64,000 bases of DNA from Hymenobacter aquaticus (GTDB lineage: Bacteria; Bacteroidota; Bacteroidia; Cytophagales; Hymenobacteraceae): the NCBI RefSeq assembly GCF_004765605.1, contig NZ_SRLC01000003.1:1-64000 (forward strand), in the 5' to 3' direction. Positions 55,509 through 63,923 of this stretch are shown piece after piece. Both the position numbers and the translations under genes were made by a program. The notes below the pieces were generated by a model. It saw nothing but the letters and a program-made list of their open reading frames with translations, was not told the origin of the DNA and did no database searches. Numbering within the stretch: position 1 is the stretch's first letter; each line of letters begins with the position of its first letter.

Positions 55509-56057
55509 ATGCCCACCCTGCTCACCGATCTGGAAGATTTGCTCGGCTTCGGAATGCTCAGCGCCCACACGCTGGATATTCTGCAGCACAAGTACGCCGT
55601 GAGTGAGGGGGAGCTGTTTTCGGCCGTGACCCAGGTGGTACGCCGCCGCCGGGCCCTGGCCGAGCAGCCCGAGATGCTGCGGGAGCTACAGCAGAAACGC
55701 CAGGCCATGCTCACCGATGCCCGCATCTGCCGGCACTGCGGCGAGGCTATTGGGGTGCGGGCGGCCATGCGCCACCTCTGGCAGGCCCACGACATTGTTG
55801 CCCGCACCACCTGGCCGGCGCACTATTCCGACTCCGCCTTTGCCGCCGCCGGCCCCGCCCCCGATTCCGACGACCCGGTGAAGCCCGCCAACGCCCGCCG
55901 CTACCTGGTGCGCAGCCGCGGCTACACCATCATGATACTGAGTGAGCGGGGCCTGAACCACCGCTACCGCACCGCCGATTTGAAGCGCGACAACCAGCGC
56001 CAGGGCTTCCGGCAGTGCCTGCGCGGCACCTTCATTCTGGTTCCGATGCGGGCCTAG
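55509..56057 (+). CDS. Small protein with a CCHH zinc-finger-like motif
   Basis: An unrecognised 182-residue soluble protein. Residues C74, C77, H89 and H94 (ICRHCGEAIGVRAAMRHLWQ AH) have the spacing C-x2-C-x11-H-x4-H, close to a C2H2 zinc finger. An N-terminal helical region is rich in Leu/Arg, and the C-terminal part is basic (RYLVRSRGYTIMIL, RYRTADLKRDNQRQGFRQCL), which would suit nucleic acid binding. It is 84 bases downstream of the hydrolase and terminator. Function unknown. Confidence 0.6.
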   Translation: MPTLLTDLEDLLGFGMLSAHTLDILQHKYAVSEGELFSAVTQVVRRRRALAEQPEMLRELQQKRQAMLTDARICRHCGEAIGVRAAMRHLWQAHDIVARTTWPAHYSDSAFAAAGPAPDSDDPVKPANARRYLVRSRGYTIMILSERGLNHRYRTADLKRDNQRQGFRQCLRGTFILVPMRA

Positions 56058-56106
56058 CAGAGTTGAAGCTCATTTGCTATCCGCTGATGTGAAGCGTACC
56101 AGCTTC

Positions 56107-58278
56107 TTAAAACCGAAGCCCAATCTGGCCACCCAGCCACAGCCGCACGGGCGTCCCACCCCATTGGGTGTCCGTGAGCAGCAGCTGGTTCTTGCCAAAG
56201 TCCGAATTGGTGCCGTTGCCGTCGTTTTCGTACAAAGCCAGGTTCAGCGTGGGGGAAAATACGAGGCCCAGGTGCCCCCCGGGCTCAATCTGCCAGACCA
56301 GGGAGGGCCGCAGCTGGTTGTACGACAGCAGCGTGCCTTCCGTGCCGGGCTGCTTGAGCAGGTACCAGCCCAGCACGTCCAGGTTCCAGCTGAAGCGCCC
56401 GTGCTGCCGGCTGGCCGTGCCCACGCCGAAGCCCGTGGCCCAGCGAATCCGGTTGCCGAAGGGCTGAGTCGCGGCGGCCAGGATGGTGTAGTAGCGCGTC
56501 ACGCCCAGCTTCAGGGCGGCATTCAGGGGCAGGGTTTCACTGGTCCAGACCTCGCCGTGCAGGTAGCCGTGCCGCACCACGTTGATGATGCCCAGCGTGG
56601 CACCGTCCACCGAATCGGCCACGTTAATCAGCCCCAGCTGCACGCCCTTCACGTGCTTGGCCACGTTGATCAGGCCAAACTGCAGGCCCGTCACGCGCCG
56701 GGCCGAATTGAGCACGGCCGCCGTTTGCAGCCCCCGGATGTCGGTGCCGGTCAGATTGGCCACGCCGGCCGCCTGCAACAGCGGCCCCGGCAACGAAGTG
56801 GCACTGGGAGCCGCCGGGTGCCCGGCCACCGAGTCGGTGGCCAGCAGGCGGGGCAGCCCCAGCAGCTGCCGGGCCAGGGCGGGCCGGCTACCCCCGCGCC
56901 GGGTGCGGGCCGCCCCCCCGACCATATTCACCAGGCCCGCCACCTGTAGGCCCCGGGCGTCGTCGCGCACCATGTTCACCAGGCCCGCCGCCTGCCCGCC
57001 CCCCACCGAGCCGCCGGTGATGTTGACCAGGCCGGCCGCTTGCAGGCCCTGCACCTCGGTGCCCGTCACGTTCAGCAAGCCCGCTACCTGGACGCCCCGC
57101 ACCGTGTCGCGCACCACGTTCACCAGCCCGCCCACCTCGGCCCCGCGCACTCCGGCCGAGTAGCCCGCCAGCACGTTCAACGACAGGTCGTTGATGCTGC
57201 GGCCGCTGCGCAGGCCATTGGAACCCAGCGGCGTAATAAAGGACACCTGCGCCCGGTGGCGCGTATATTCTTTGTCTTTCCGCAGGCTGGCCGGCGCCAC
57301 GGACACCGGCGCCAGCACCGTATCCCGACCGGGCAGGCCGCTGTGTACCGCTACGACCCGCCCAGCCAGCGTATCGCGCCGGGCGCCGGGGGCCAGCCGC
57401 CCGATGCCCTGGCGCAGGGGTTGTTTCAGCTCGGCGGTAGCGGCGGTCAGTGTGTCGAGCAGGGCGTTGGTTTCACCGGCCAGCAGCTCGGCCCCTTTGC
57501 CCACTACCTGGCCGGTGCGCCGGGCGGTGTGGGCCACGGCACCGGTAGCCGCGCGGGCCGCCCGCCGGGCCTTCTGCCGCCACCGCGCCAGCACCGACTG
57601 CGCGGCCCGGGTGGTGGTATCGGTGGTGGCGGAAAACTGCCGGATGGTATCGGCCAGCGTGGGCAGGCGCCGGGGCAAAACCGGCGCCGCAGCCGGAACG
57701 GCGGCCGGGGCCAGCTTCGGGGCTACGCTTTTTTGGGTGCTGGCCGTAACGGTGCCGGCCGGGTTCAGCGGCCGGGTTTTGTACCCAGCCAGAGCAGGCC
57801 GTTTGGCAGTCCCGGCCGCACTGCCCGTTGCTGCTGCTGCATGGCCCGGGCCGCCAGGCCGAGCCTTTTTCAGGGCTACTACTTCGGCGGCGGCGGCGGC
57901 GGCGGGAGCGGCTTCCGTGGCGGGCTTGGGCGTTTTGGGTGGCGCGAAGGGCGGCCTTTCGCCGGTGCGCCACAGCACGATCTGGCCCCCGATAACCTGG
58001 TAGGAAACCCCGCGGCCCTGAAACAGCCTTTGCAGCACGTCGCCCACCGGCCGGGGGCCGTTGGTGTGCAGCGTCACGCGCTTTTGCAGAGGAATAAAAG
58101 TGCTACTGTAGCTGAAGGGAATGCCGCTCTGGCGGGTAATGTCGCGCAGCACCTGCTGCAAGGGCGCCTCGGTGGCAGCCACGCTGACGCGCCGCGCCAG
58201 CAGCCCGGCTGCCGACTGCGCCCAACTACCGCCGCTGAGCAGCCACAAGCATACGACAAGACCGGACAGGTACCGCAT
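56107..58278 (-). CDS. STN-domain protein with GLVN-type repeats
   Basis: A 723-residue exported protein: signal peptide (MRYLSGLVVCLWLLSGGSWA), an STN (secretin/TonB short N-terminal) domain at about 25-105 (VAATEAPLQQVLRDITRQSG through QVIGGQIVLW), an Ala/Pro/Arg-rich linker to about 370, then roughly ten 20-residue repeats of type GLQVAGLVNVxGTEVQG (residues about 375-570), and a C-terminal beta region that ends in RLWLGGQIGLRF, like an outer membrane barrel. The repeats resemble the LA_2272-type surface repeats. It is the last gene of a five-gene leftward cluster with FecR, DUF4249 and a receptor. Confidence 0.8.
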   Translation of the reverse strand: MRYLSGLVVCLWLLSGGSWAQSAAGLLARRVSVAATEAPLQQVLRDITRQSGIPFSYSSTFIPLQKRVTLHTNGPRPVGDVLQRLFQGRGVSYQVIGGQIVLWRTGERPPFAPPKTPKPATEAAPAAAAAAEVVALKKARPGGPGHAAAATGSAAGTAKRPALAGYKTRPLNPAGTVTASTQKSVAPKLAPAAVPAAAPVLPRRLPTLADTIRQFSATTDTTTRAAQSVLARWRQKARRAARAATGAVAHTARRTGQVVGKGAELLAGETNALLDTLTAATAELKQPLRQGIGRLAPGARRDTLAGRVVAVHSGLPGRDTVLAPVSVAPASLRKDKEYTRHRAQVSFITPLGSNGLRSGRSINDLSLNVLAGYSAGVRGAEVGGLVNVVRDTVRGVQVAGLLNVTGTEVQGLQAAGLVNITGGSVGGGQAAGLVNMVRDDARGLQVAGLVNMVGGAARTRRGGSRPALARQLLGLPRLLATDSVAGHPAAPSATSLPGPLLQAAGVANLTGTDIRGLQTAAVLNSARRVTGLQFGLINVAKHVKGVQLGLINVADSVDGATLGIINVVRHGYLHGEVWTSETLPLNAALKLGVTRYYTILAAATQPFGNRIRWATGFGVGTASRQHGRFSWNLDVLGWYLLKQPGTEGTLLSYNQLRPSLVWQIEPGGHLGLVFSPTLNLALYENDGNGTNSDFGKNQLLLTDTQWGGTPVRLWLGGQIGLRF

Positions 58279-58392
58279 AGCCGCGGGGAAAATCAGAGTG
58301 AAGCTGAAAGCTGACGCGGCCGGGCAGCCCGGCCGCCACTTCTCAGTAAACGAAGGATGCGGGGCCGGCTACATCGGTTGCCCGCGCAGCAG

Positions 58393-59493
58393 CTACTCGC
58401 AGCCGGGGCCGCCGAGCAGGTAACCACTGACGGCGTCGCCGGTCAGCGTGGAGTTGGTGGCCAGGCTTACCACCTGCAGCACCTGGGCGGGCGTGGGCTG
58501 GCGGAAAGTACCGGTGAAGCGGCATTTCAGCAGGGCTTTGTCGGCCACCAGAATGTTGGTGCCGAAGGTGGTGCGTAGCGTCCGGATGACATGGGCCAGG
58601 GACGCATTATCAAAGGTCAGCTCGTCGGTTTGCCAGGCCCGGAAGTTGGCGTCGGCAGTCGAGGTGCGGCGCACCGGGGCCGGCTTTTTAGCCTGGCGAG
58701 CCGCCAGCAGCACGCCGCGCTGCCCGGGCGTCAGCAGCACCGAGTCGGGCGGGCCGGCGCGGCGGGCCAGGGCCACCCGGCCCGTCACCACCGACACTTC
58801 CACCGAGTCTTCGGCCGGGTAGGCGCGCACGTTGAACGAGGTGCCCAGCACCCGGGTGCGCGCTTCGGCGCTGAGCACGGTGAAGGGGTGGGCGGGGTCT
58901 TTCCGCACCTCGAAGAAGGCCTCCCCGCTCAGCTGCACCCGCCGGGCGCCGCCCCGGAAATCAGCCGCGTATTCCAGGGTCGAATGCCGGTTGAGCCACA
59001 CCTGGCTGCCGTCGGGCAACGCTACCAGCCGCTTCTGGGTGCCGGCCGCTACCACCACGGGCGGCGTGGGCAGCAGTTGGCGCCGGTAGCCGCGGAAGGC
59101 ATACGCGGCGCCGACCAGCAGCAGAATCGTGGCGGCAATGCGCAGCAGCGTGGGCAGGGCCCGGGGCCGCAGCGCAACAACCCGGGCTTCGGCAGCTTCG
59201 GCGGCCGGCTCGGGCGGGCTGACCCGCATGGTGGGGCGGGCCGTAGGCTTCGCTCCCACCATTTGGGGCCGGAACCGTTGCCAGGCCGCTTCCACGTCGG
59301 CGGCACTGAAGAGTTCGGCCACTGGGGGCGCGCCGGCCCGCTCCCAGGCCCGGGTGGCATCGGTCAGCAGCCCCAGCCGCTTGGGGTCGGCCGTGAACCA
59401 GGCCCGCAGCTGCTCCAGCTCGCCGGGCGTGGCTTCGCCCGCCAAGTGCTTGGCCAGCAACTCCCAGGGGGCCTCGGCTTCGGGCTGGAGCAT
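58393..59493 (-). CDS. FecR family anti-sigma factor
   Basis: A 366-residue inner membrane protein. The N-terminal cytoplasmic part (to residue 110, with WELLAKHLAGEATPGELEQL) would bind an ECF sigma factor; one membrane segment at 113-133 (LPTLLRIAATILLLVGAAYA); the periplasmic FecR domain at about 150-240 (QKRLVALPDGSQVWLNRHST, SGEAFFEVRKDPAHPF, VLGTSFNVRAYP) and a C-terminal domain at about 290-360. FecR relays a signal from a receptor to a sigma factor. No ECF sigma gene is in this window. Confidence 0.93.
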   Translation of the reverse strand: MLQPEAEAPWELLAKHLAGEATPGELEQLRAWFTADPKRLGLLTDATRAWERAGAPPVAELFSAADVEAAWQRFRPQMVGAKPTARPTMRVSPPEPAAEAAEARVVALRPRALPTLLRIAATILLLVGAAYAFRGYRRQLLPTPPVVVAAGTQKRLVALPDGSQVWLNRHSTLEYAADFRGGARRVQLSGEAFFEVRKDPAHPFTVLSAEARTRVLGTSFNVRAYPAEDSVEVSVVTGRVALARRAGPPDSVLLTPGQRGVLLAARQAKKPAPVRRTSTADANFRAWQTDELTFDNASLAHVIRTLRTTFGTNILVADKALLKCRFTGTFRQPTPAQVLQVVSLATNSTLTGDAVSGYLLGGPGCE

Positions 59494-59495
59494 TT

Positions 59496-59658
59496 TAGTT
59501 ATTGGTTGTTAGTTGTTAGTTGTTCGTTGCATTAGCCCGGGGCTCAGCAATGAGCGGAGCGCAAATATGCCATTGATTTCCTGAAGAACTCTACCTGATA
59601 AGCACAGCCGTAACGGCCGCCCGACAACCAGCAACTGACCACCAGCACCTGACAGCTA
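59496..59658. repeat. GTTNGTT-type inverted repeat, copy 1
   Basis: Left part (59496-59529) is a run of GTTGTTAGTTGTTAG-type heptamer-like units; right part (59623-59658) is the complementary CAACCAGCAACTGACC type. It fills the gap between the FecR and DUF4249 genes; a second copy lies on the other side of the DUF4249 gene. Confidence 0.65.
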
Positions 59659-59663
59659 AAAAC

Positions 59664-60506
59664 CTACTCAATCACCAGGGAATCGGCGCGCACGGTGTGG
59701 CCGGCGAAGTAGCCCACGGCGGCTTTGTCGGAGCCGGGCTGCACGTTGCGCACGTTGGTGCGCACGTTGGCCGGCGGCGTGGCAAACAGCCCCAGGTTGT
59801 TGAGCTGGGTGGCCATTTCGTTGAGAAAGTAGAAATAGTCGCGCGGAATGGACAGGGCCTCGACCCGCACTTTGTCGCCCTTGCGGAACGGGCCCTGCGC
59901 GCCTTCCTCATCGGTCAGCTCCACGCCGCCGATGTAGTTGCCGTCCACCAGCTCGTCGTTGGTTACAATCAGGTCGTTGGGCCGGTTGAGCAGCTTGCCG
60001 TTCTGGTACACCTTAAAGCGGTAGTAGTCGCCCACGCCGGGCGTTTCCTTGCCGTAGTACAGGATGTAGTAGCCCTCGTCCTCGGTCGGCGACTTGGCCC
60101 GGAACTCGGCCCGGATACTGTCGATTTCGGGGGTGCGCCGAATTTCGGTTTCGGCCCGGTACTCCTCCCCTTCCGCCCGGATGGTCAGCACGTACTGGTT
60201 GCCGATCTTGCCCCGCAGCGTGCTGGCGGCGTAGCGCCCCGGGCTGACTTCCCGGAGCGTTTCGCTGCGCCCCTCACTGTCCTGCAAGGTCAGCACGGCC
60301 CCCGAGACGCGGGGCAGCGCGGCCTCGTCGAAGTAGGGCGCGGTCTTGGTCAGCGTCACGTAGTAGGGGCCGGGCTGGTCGGTTATTTCGCCTTCCACGG
60401 CCAGCAGGGGCTTGCCTTCGGGAATATCCACGGGCACGACATCCACGCAGCCAGGGAGGGCAAGCAGGCCGGCGGCAGAGAGCAGAAAAGGGACAATGCG
60501 GTTCAT
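59664..60506 (-). CDS. DUF4249 family lipoprotein
   Basis: A 280-residue lipoprotein (MNRIVPFLLSAAGLLALPGC, Cys20 as lipid site). The family is found next to TonB-dependent receptors in Bacteroidota, usually just downstream, and this gene lies 95 bases downstream of one. Segments include GKPLLAVEGEITDQPGPYYV, LREVSPGRYAASTLRGKIG and NQYVLTIRAEGEEYRAETEI near residue 120. It is probably a surface or periplasmic partner of the receptor, helping bind the substrate. It is flanked on both sides by GTTNGTT-type repeats. Confidence 0.92.
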   Translation of the reverse strand: MNRIVPFLLSAAGLLALPGCVDVVPVDIPEGKPLLAVEGEITDQPGPYYVTLTKTAPYFDEAALPRVSGAVLTLQDSEGRSETLREVSPGRYAASTLRGKIGNQYVLTIRAEGEEYRAETEIRRTPEIDSIRAEFRAKSPTEDEGYYILYYGKETPGVGDYYRFKVYQNGKLLNRPNDLIVTNDELVDGNYIGGVELTDEEGAQGPFRKGDKVRVEALSIPRDYFYFLNEMATQLNNLGLFATPPANVRTNVRNVQPGSDKAAVGYFAGHTVRADSLVIE

Positions 60507-60513
60507 ACGCGGA

Positions 60514-60601
60514 GTAGTTGTTCGTTGTTAGTTGTTCGTTGTTCGTTGTTAGTCAATATTTTAACAAGAGCCTGACAACGAACAACGAGCAACTGACAAC
60601 T
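60514..60601. repeat. GTTNGTT-type inverted repeat, copy 2
   Basis: Left arm 60515-60554 (AGTTGTTCGTTGTTAGTTGT onward) and right arm 60573-60601 (complementary GACAACGAACAACGAGCAAC onward) around an AT-rich loop. It ends at the stop codon of the receptor gene. Confidence 0.75.
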
Positions 60602-62968
60602 TTAGAAGTTGAAGTTGTAAGACACCGAGGGCAGCACCGAGCCGAACACGGCCAGGCGCACGGCCTCGGTTTTGGCCGGGTTGTCCTCGTTCTGCCGGAA
60701 ATAGATGCTGTAGGCGTTGCGGCGGGCGTAGGCGTTGTAGACCGAGAACGTCCAGCTGCTGTGCCAGCGCCGGTTGGGGTCAATCTTACCCTCGCGCGTG
60801 GCGGCCAAATCGAGGCGGTGGTAGGCGGGCACGCGGTAGTTGTTGCGCACGTCGCCGTTCACGTTGGGTATTACCAGGCCCTGGTACACGTAGCGCGAGT
60901 CGGGGAAGGTGGTGGCAATGCCGGTGCTGTAGTTGAACGTGCCCGACACCGTCCAGCGCGCCGACAGCGCGTAGATGCCCACCACCGAGAGGTAGTGCGT
61001 CTTGTCGTACTTGTTCACGTACCAGTTGCCGTTGTTGATACCGTCGATGCGGCGCTCCGAGCGGCTCAGCGTGTAGCTGATCCAGCCGGTGAGCTTGCCC
61101 TCGTTCTTTTTCAGGTAAAACTCGGCCCCGTAGGCCCGGCCCCGGCCGTAGAGCAGCTCGGCTTCCAGGTTTTTATTCAGCAGCGTATTGGCCCCGTTAA
61201 TGTAGTCAATCTGGTTGTCCATGCGCTTGCCGAATACTTCCACCGAGGCCTCGTAGGCGTTATCCCGCAGGTTGCGGAAGTAGCCCACGGCCAGCTGGTC
61301 GGCGTGCTCGGGCTTGATGTTCTTGGTGCTCGGCGTCCAGACGTCCAGCGGCGAGGAGGCCGTGGTGTTCGACACCAGGTGAATGTACTGCACCATGCGG
61401 TTGTAGCTGGCTTTCAGGGAGCTGTTATCCGTCAGGGCGTAGCGCAAGGAGGCCCGGGGCTCCAGGTTGGGGTAGCGCTTGATGAGCTGGCCCTTGTCGT
61501 ACTGGCGGGGGTTCACCGGGGTTTTCTGGCGGCCGTTGGGGCCTTCGTAGTCGTACACGGTGCCACCGCCGAGGTAGTCAAACATGCTCAGGCGCAGCCC
61601 GTACTGGGCCGATAGCCGGGGCGAAAAGGTCCGCTCGTTGTCGATATACGCCCCGTACTCCACGGCCTGCTGGTTGTCGAGGGCAATGGGCCGGAAGATA
61701 GACGTCGCGCTCAGCGGCGTCACCTGCCCGGGCAGAAAGGTGTAGTAGATGCTGCTCACGCCGAAGTTGAGCGTACTCTGGGGCGTGCGGTAGTAGTTGA
61801 AGTCGGCCTTGAGGCTGTAGTTCACGATGTTGGACTTCCACTCAAACGACTGGTTGCCCTCGGGCACGCCCAGGCCGTAGTCGTACTTGCTCACTAAGGC
61901 CGTCACGTTGGCAAACAGCCGGGAGTTGAACACGTGGTTCCAGCGCACGGTGCCGGTGCGGTTGCCCAGCGTATTCTTGAAAGCCTTGCCGAAGGCAAAC
62001 ACGTCGCGCCCCAGGTAGCCCGATACAAACAGCCGGTCCTTTTCGCCGAGGGTGTAGTTGGCCTTGGCCGAGAGGTCGTAGAAATACGCCTGATTGTCTT
62101 TCTGGTCGGGCACAAACTTGAGGAACAAATCCCCGTAGGAGCGCCGCCCGGCCACGATAAACGAGCCTTTGTCCTGCACAATCGGCGCTTCCACGGCTAG
62201 GCGCGACATGATGAGGCCCACCCCGCCCGACACGCCCAGGCGCTGGGTGTTGCCTTCCTTCATCCGCACGTCGAGCAGACTCGACAGCCGGCCGCCGTAC
62301 TGGGCCGGGATGCCGCCCTTCACCAGCTTGATGTCCTTGACGGCATCGGGGTTGAAGGTCGAGAACAGCCCGAACAGGTGGGAAGCGTTATAAATCGGGG
62401 CCTCGTCCAGCAGGATCAGGTTCTGGTCCACGCCGCCGCCGCGCACGTTGAAGCCCGAGGCCCCCTCGCCCACCGTGCTGATGCCCGGCAAGAGCTGAAT
62501 GCTGCGAATCACGTCGACTTCGCCCAGCAAAGCCGGCACCAGCTTCACGGTTTTCATGTCGAGGCGGTTGGTGCTCATTTCGGTGCTTTTCACGTTTTCG
62601 TCGGGCTTCGTGCCCGTCACCACCACTTCGCCGGTTTGCACGCCCTGCACCGCCAGGCGCACCGAGCGGGTCTGGCTTTCGGTCAGCGTCAGGGTCAGGT
62701 TCTGGGGCTCGTAGCCCAGAAAGGTGTAGGTCACGGTGTAGGTGCCGCGGGGCAGGGTCAGGGAGTAAAAGCCGTACTCGTTGGCCGTGGCGCCCACGCC
62801 CAGGCTTTTCACGACGACCGAGGCACCCACCAGGGCCTCGCCGTTGGCGGCGTCCCGCAGGTAGCCGCTCACCGTGACTTTGCTGCCGGCCGCCGCCGCC
62901 GACTGGGCCCGGGCCAGCGGCTCCAGCGCCAGGAATAACAGGGTAAGAAGGGTGATAAAACGCAGCAT
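60602..62968 (-). CDS. TonB-dependent receptor, carboxypeptidase-regulatory type
   Basis: A 788-residue outer membrane receptor. Signal peptide MLRFITLLTLLFLALEPLAR, a carboxypeptidase-like regulatory domain (VSGYLRDAANGEALVGASVV, residues about 28-110), a plug with SIQLLPGISTVGEGASGFNV and RGGGVDQNLILLDEAPIYNA, then the barrel, ending LPSVSYNFNF. No STN domain precedes the plug. DUF4249 and FecR genes follow, so it is the receptor of a likely signalling cluster. The ATG at 62968 is chosen because it starts the signal peptide; the upstream frame is low quality and runs into the dyad array. Confidence 0.93.
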   Translation of the reverse strand: MLRFITLLTLLFLALEPLARAQSAAAAGSKVTVSGYLRDAANGEALVGASVVVKSLGVGATANEYGFYSLTLPRGTYTVTYTFLGYEPQNLTLTLTESQTRSVRLAVQGVQTGEVVVTGTKPDENVKSTEMSTNRLDMKTVKLVPALLGEVDVIRSIQLLPGISTVGEGASGFNVRGGGVDQNLILLDEAPIYNASHLFGLFSTFNPDAVKDIKLVKGGIPAQYGGRLSSLLDVRMKEGNTQRLGVSGGVGLIMSRLAVEAPIVQDKGSFIVAGRRSYGDLFLKFVPDQKDNQAYFYDLSAKANYTLGEKDRLFVSGYLGRDVFAFGKAFKNTLGNRTGTVRWNHVFNSRLFANVTALVSKYDYGLGVPEGNQSFEWKSNIVNYSLKADFNYYRTPQSTLNFGVSSIYYTFLPGQVTPLSATSIFRPIALDNQQAVEYGAYIDNERTFSPRLSAQYGLRLSMFDYLGGGTVYDYEGPNGRQKTPVNPRQYDKGQLIKRYPNLEPRASLRYALTDNSSLKASYNRMVQYIHLVSNTTASSPLDVWTPSTKNIKPEHADQLAVGYFRNLRDNAYEASVEVFGKRMDNQIDYINGANTLLNKNLEAELLYGRGRAYGAEFYLKKNEGKLTGWISYTLSRSERRIDGINNGNWYVNKYDKTHYLSVVGIYALSARWTVSGTFNYSTGIATTFPDSRYVYQGLVIPNVNGDVRNNYRVPAYHRLDLAATREGKIDPNRRWHSSWTFSVYNAYARRNAYSIYFRQNEDNPAKTEAVRLAVFGSVLPSVSYNFNF

Positions 62969-63115
62969 AGGAAGTAGGTCTGAGGAAAGGCGAAAGGAAA
63001 AAAAGGGTACTGCGCCGGCCCGTCGGAAACGGACCCGTCGATTTGGAAAATCGTCCCGTCCGTTTGGGCCAGTCGACGGCTCCGTTTCTAAAAACTCTCG
63101 GAGGCTTTGGGGCAA

Positions 63116-63173
63116 GACATACCTATGTCTTACCCCGGACATAACTATGTTTTGGTCCGGACATAGGTATGTC
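63116..63173. promoter_or_regulatory. Three 14-bp dyads with 22-bp period
   Basis: GACATACCTATGTC (63116-63129), GACATAACTATGTT (63138-63151) and GACATAGGTATGTC (63160-63173) are spaced exactly 22 bases apart. The first and third are full dyads apart from the two central bases; the second has one base changed at its end. They lie 148 bases upstream of the receptor start and 22 bases past the stop of the DUF2807 gene. A cooperative operator is the natural reading; the regulator is unknown. Confidence 0.65.
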
Positions 63174-63194
63174 CGGGCTACAGCCCCGGCGGGC

Positions 63195-63923
63195 TTAGTT
63201 GGCGTCGACTACGCGGCCCGAGCCGGAGGTGTGCACCGTAATAGTGGGGCGGCCTTTGTAGTACACCGTGCCCGAGCCGCTGAGCGCGGCATGCAGGCTC
63301 TGCGCGACGGTGAGGCGGGCGCTGCCCGAGCCGCTGATGCTGACCTCGGCGGCTTGCACCGTCAGCGGAAACGCCTGCACCTCGCCCGAGCCGCTCAGGT
63401 GCACGTCGTAGCGGGCGGCGTCGCCGGCCAGGCGCACCCAGCCCGAGCCCGAAATATCCGTGCTCAGGCTCTGCCCGCCCGCCACGCTCAGGTCGATGCC
63501 GCCGGAGCCCGACACCGTGGTGCTCAGGCTGGCGGCCCGCCAGGGGGTCTGCCCCAGCACCTTGCCCGAGCCCGACACGGCCACGCTGCTCAGGCTGGGC
63601 GTGGTCACGTAGATTCGGATGGGCTCGTGGCCGCGCACGTTCACCCGGCCGTAGCCGATGGCCAGCCGCTCGCCGCTCACGTTGGTTTGCAGCACGTCCA
63701 GGATGTTTTGCTGGGCCTCGACGCGCACGGCCTGGGTGGGTCCCTGGGTTAGGTACACGTCGGCATCCACGGCCAGCTCGAGGCGGGAGAAGCCCGGCAC
63801 GGTGCGGTTTTCGGTTACCACCGGCCCCGCGCCGGTTACTTTGTCGGGGAAGATGTCGGCGCAGTCGCAGCTGCCCAGCAGCAGGCCCAGCGGCAGCAGC
63901 CCCAGGAAGAGAAGTTTGTTCAT
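63195..63923 (-). CDS. DUF2807 (head GIN domain) lipoprotein
   Basis: A 242-residue lipoprotein (MNKLLFLGLLPLGLLLGSC, Cys19). The mature part is a beta-helix-like DUF2807 domain with many SGSG turns: VAVSGSGKVLGQ, TTVSGSGGIDLS, TDISGSGWVRLA, VHLSGSGEVQAF, VSISGSGSARLT, AALSGSGTVYYK and HTSGSGRVVDAN. The N-terminal FSRLELAVDADVYLTQGPTQ is the usual opening. Such proteins are common in Bacteroidota; role unknown. It is upstream of the receptor in transcription order, 226 bases away. Confidence 0.93.
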   Translation of the reverse strand: MNKLLFLGLLPLGLLLGSCDCADIFPDKVTGAGPVVTENRTVPGFSRLELAVDADVYLTQGPTQAVRVEAQQNILDVLQTNVSGERLAIGYGRVNVRGHEPIRIYVTTPSLSSVAVSGSGKVLGQTPWRAASLSTTVSGSGGIDLSVAGGQSLSTDISGSGWVRLAGDAARYDVHLSGSGEVQAFPLTVQAAEVSISGSGSARLTVAQSLHAALSGSGTVYYKGRPTITVHTSGSGRVVDAN

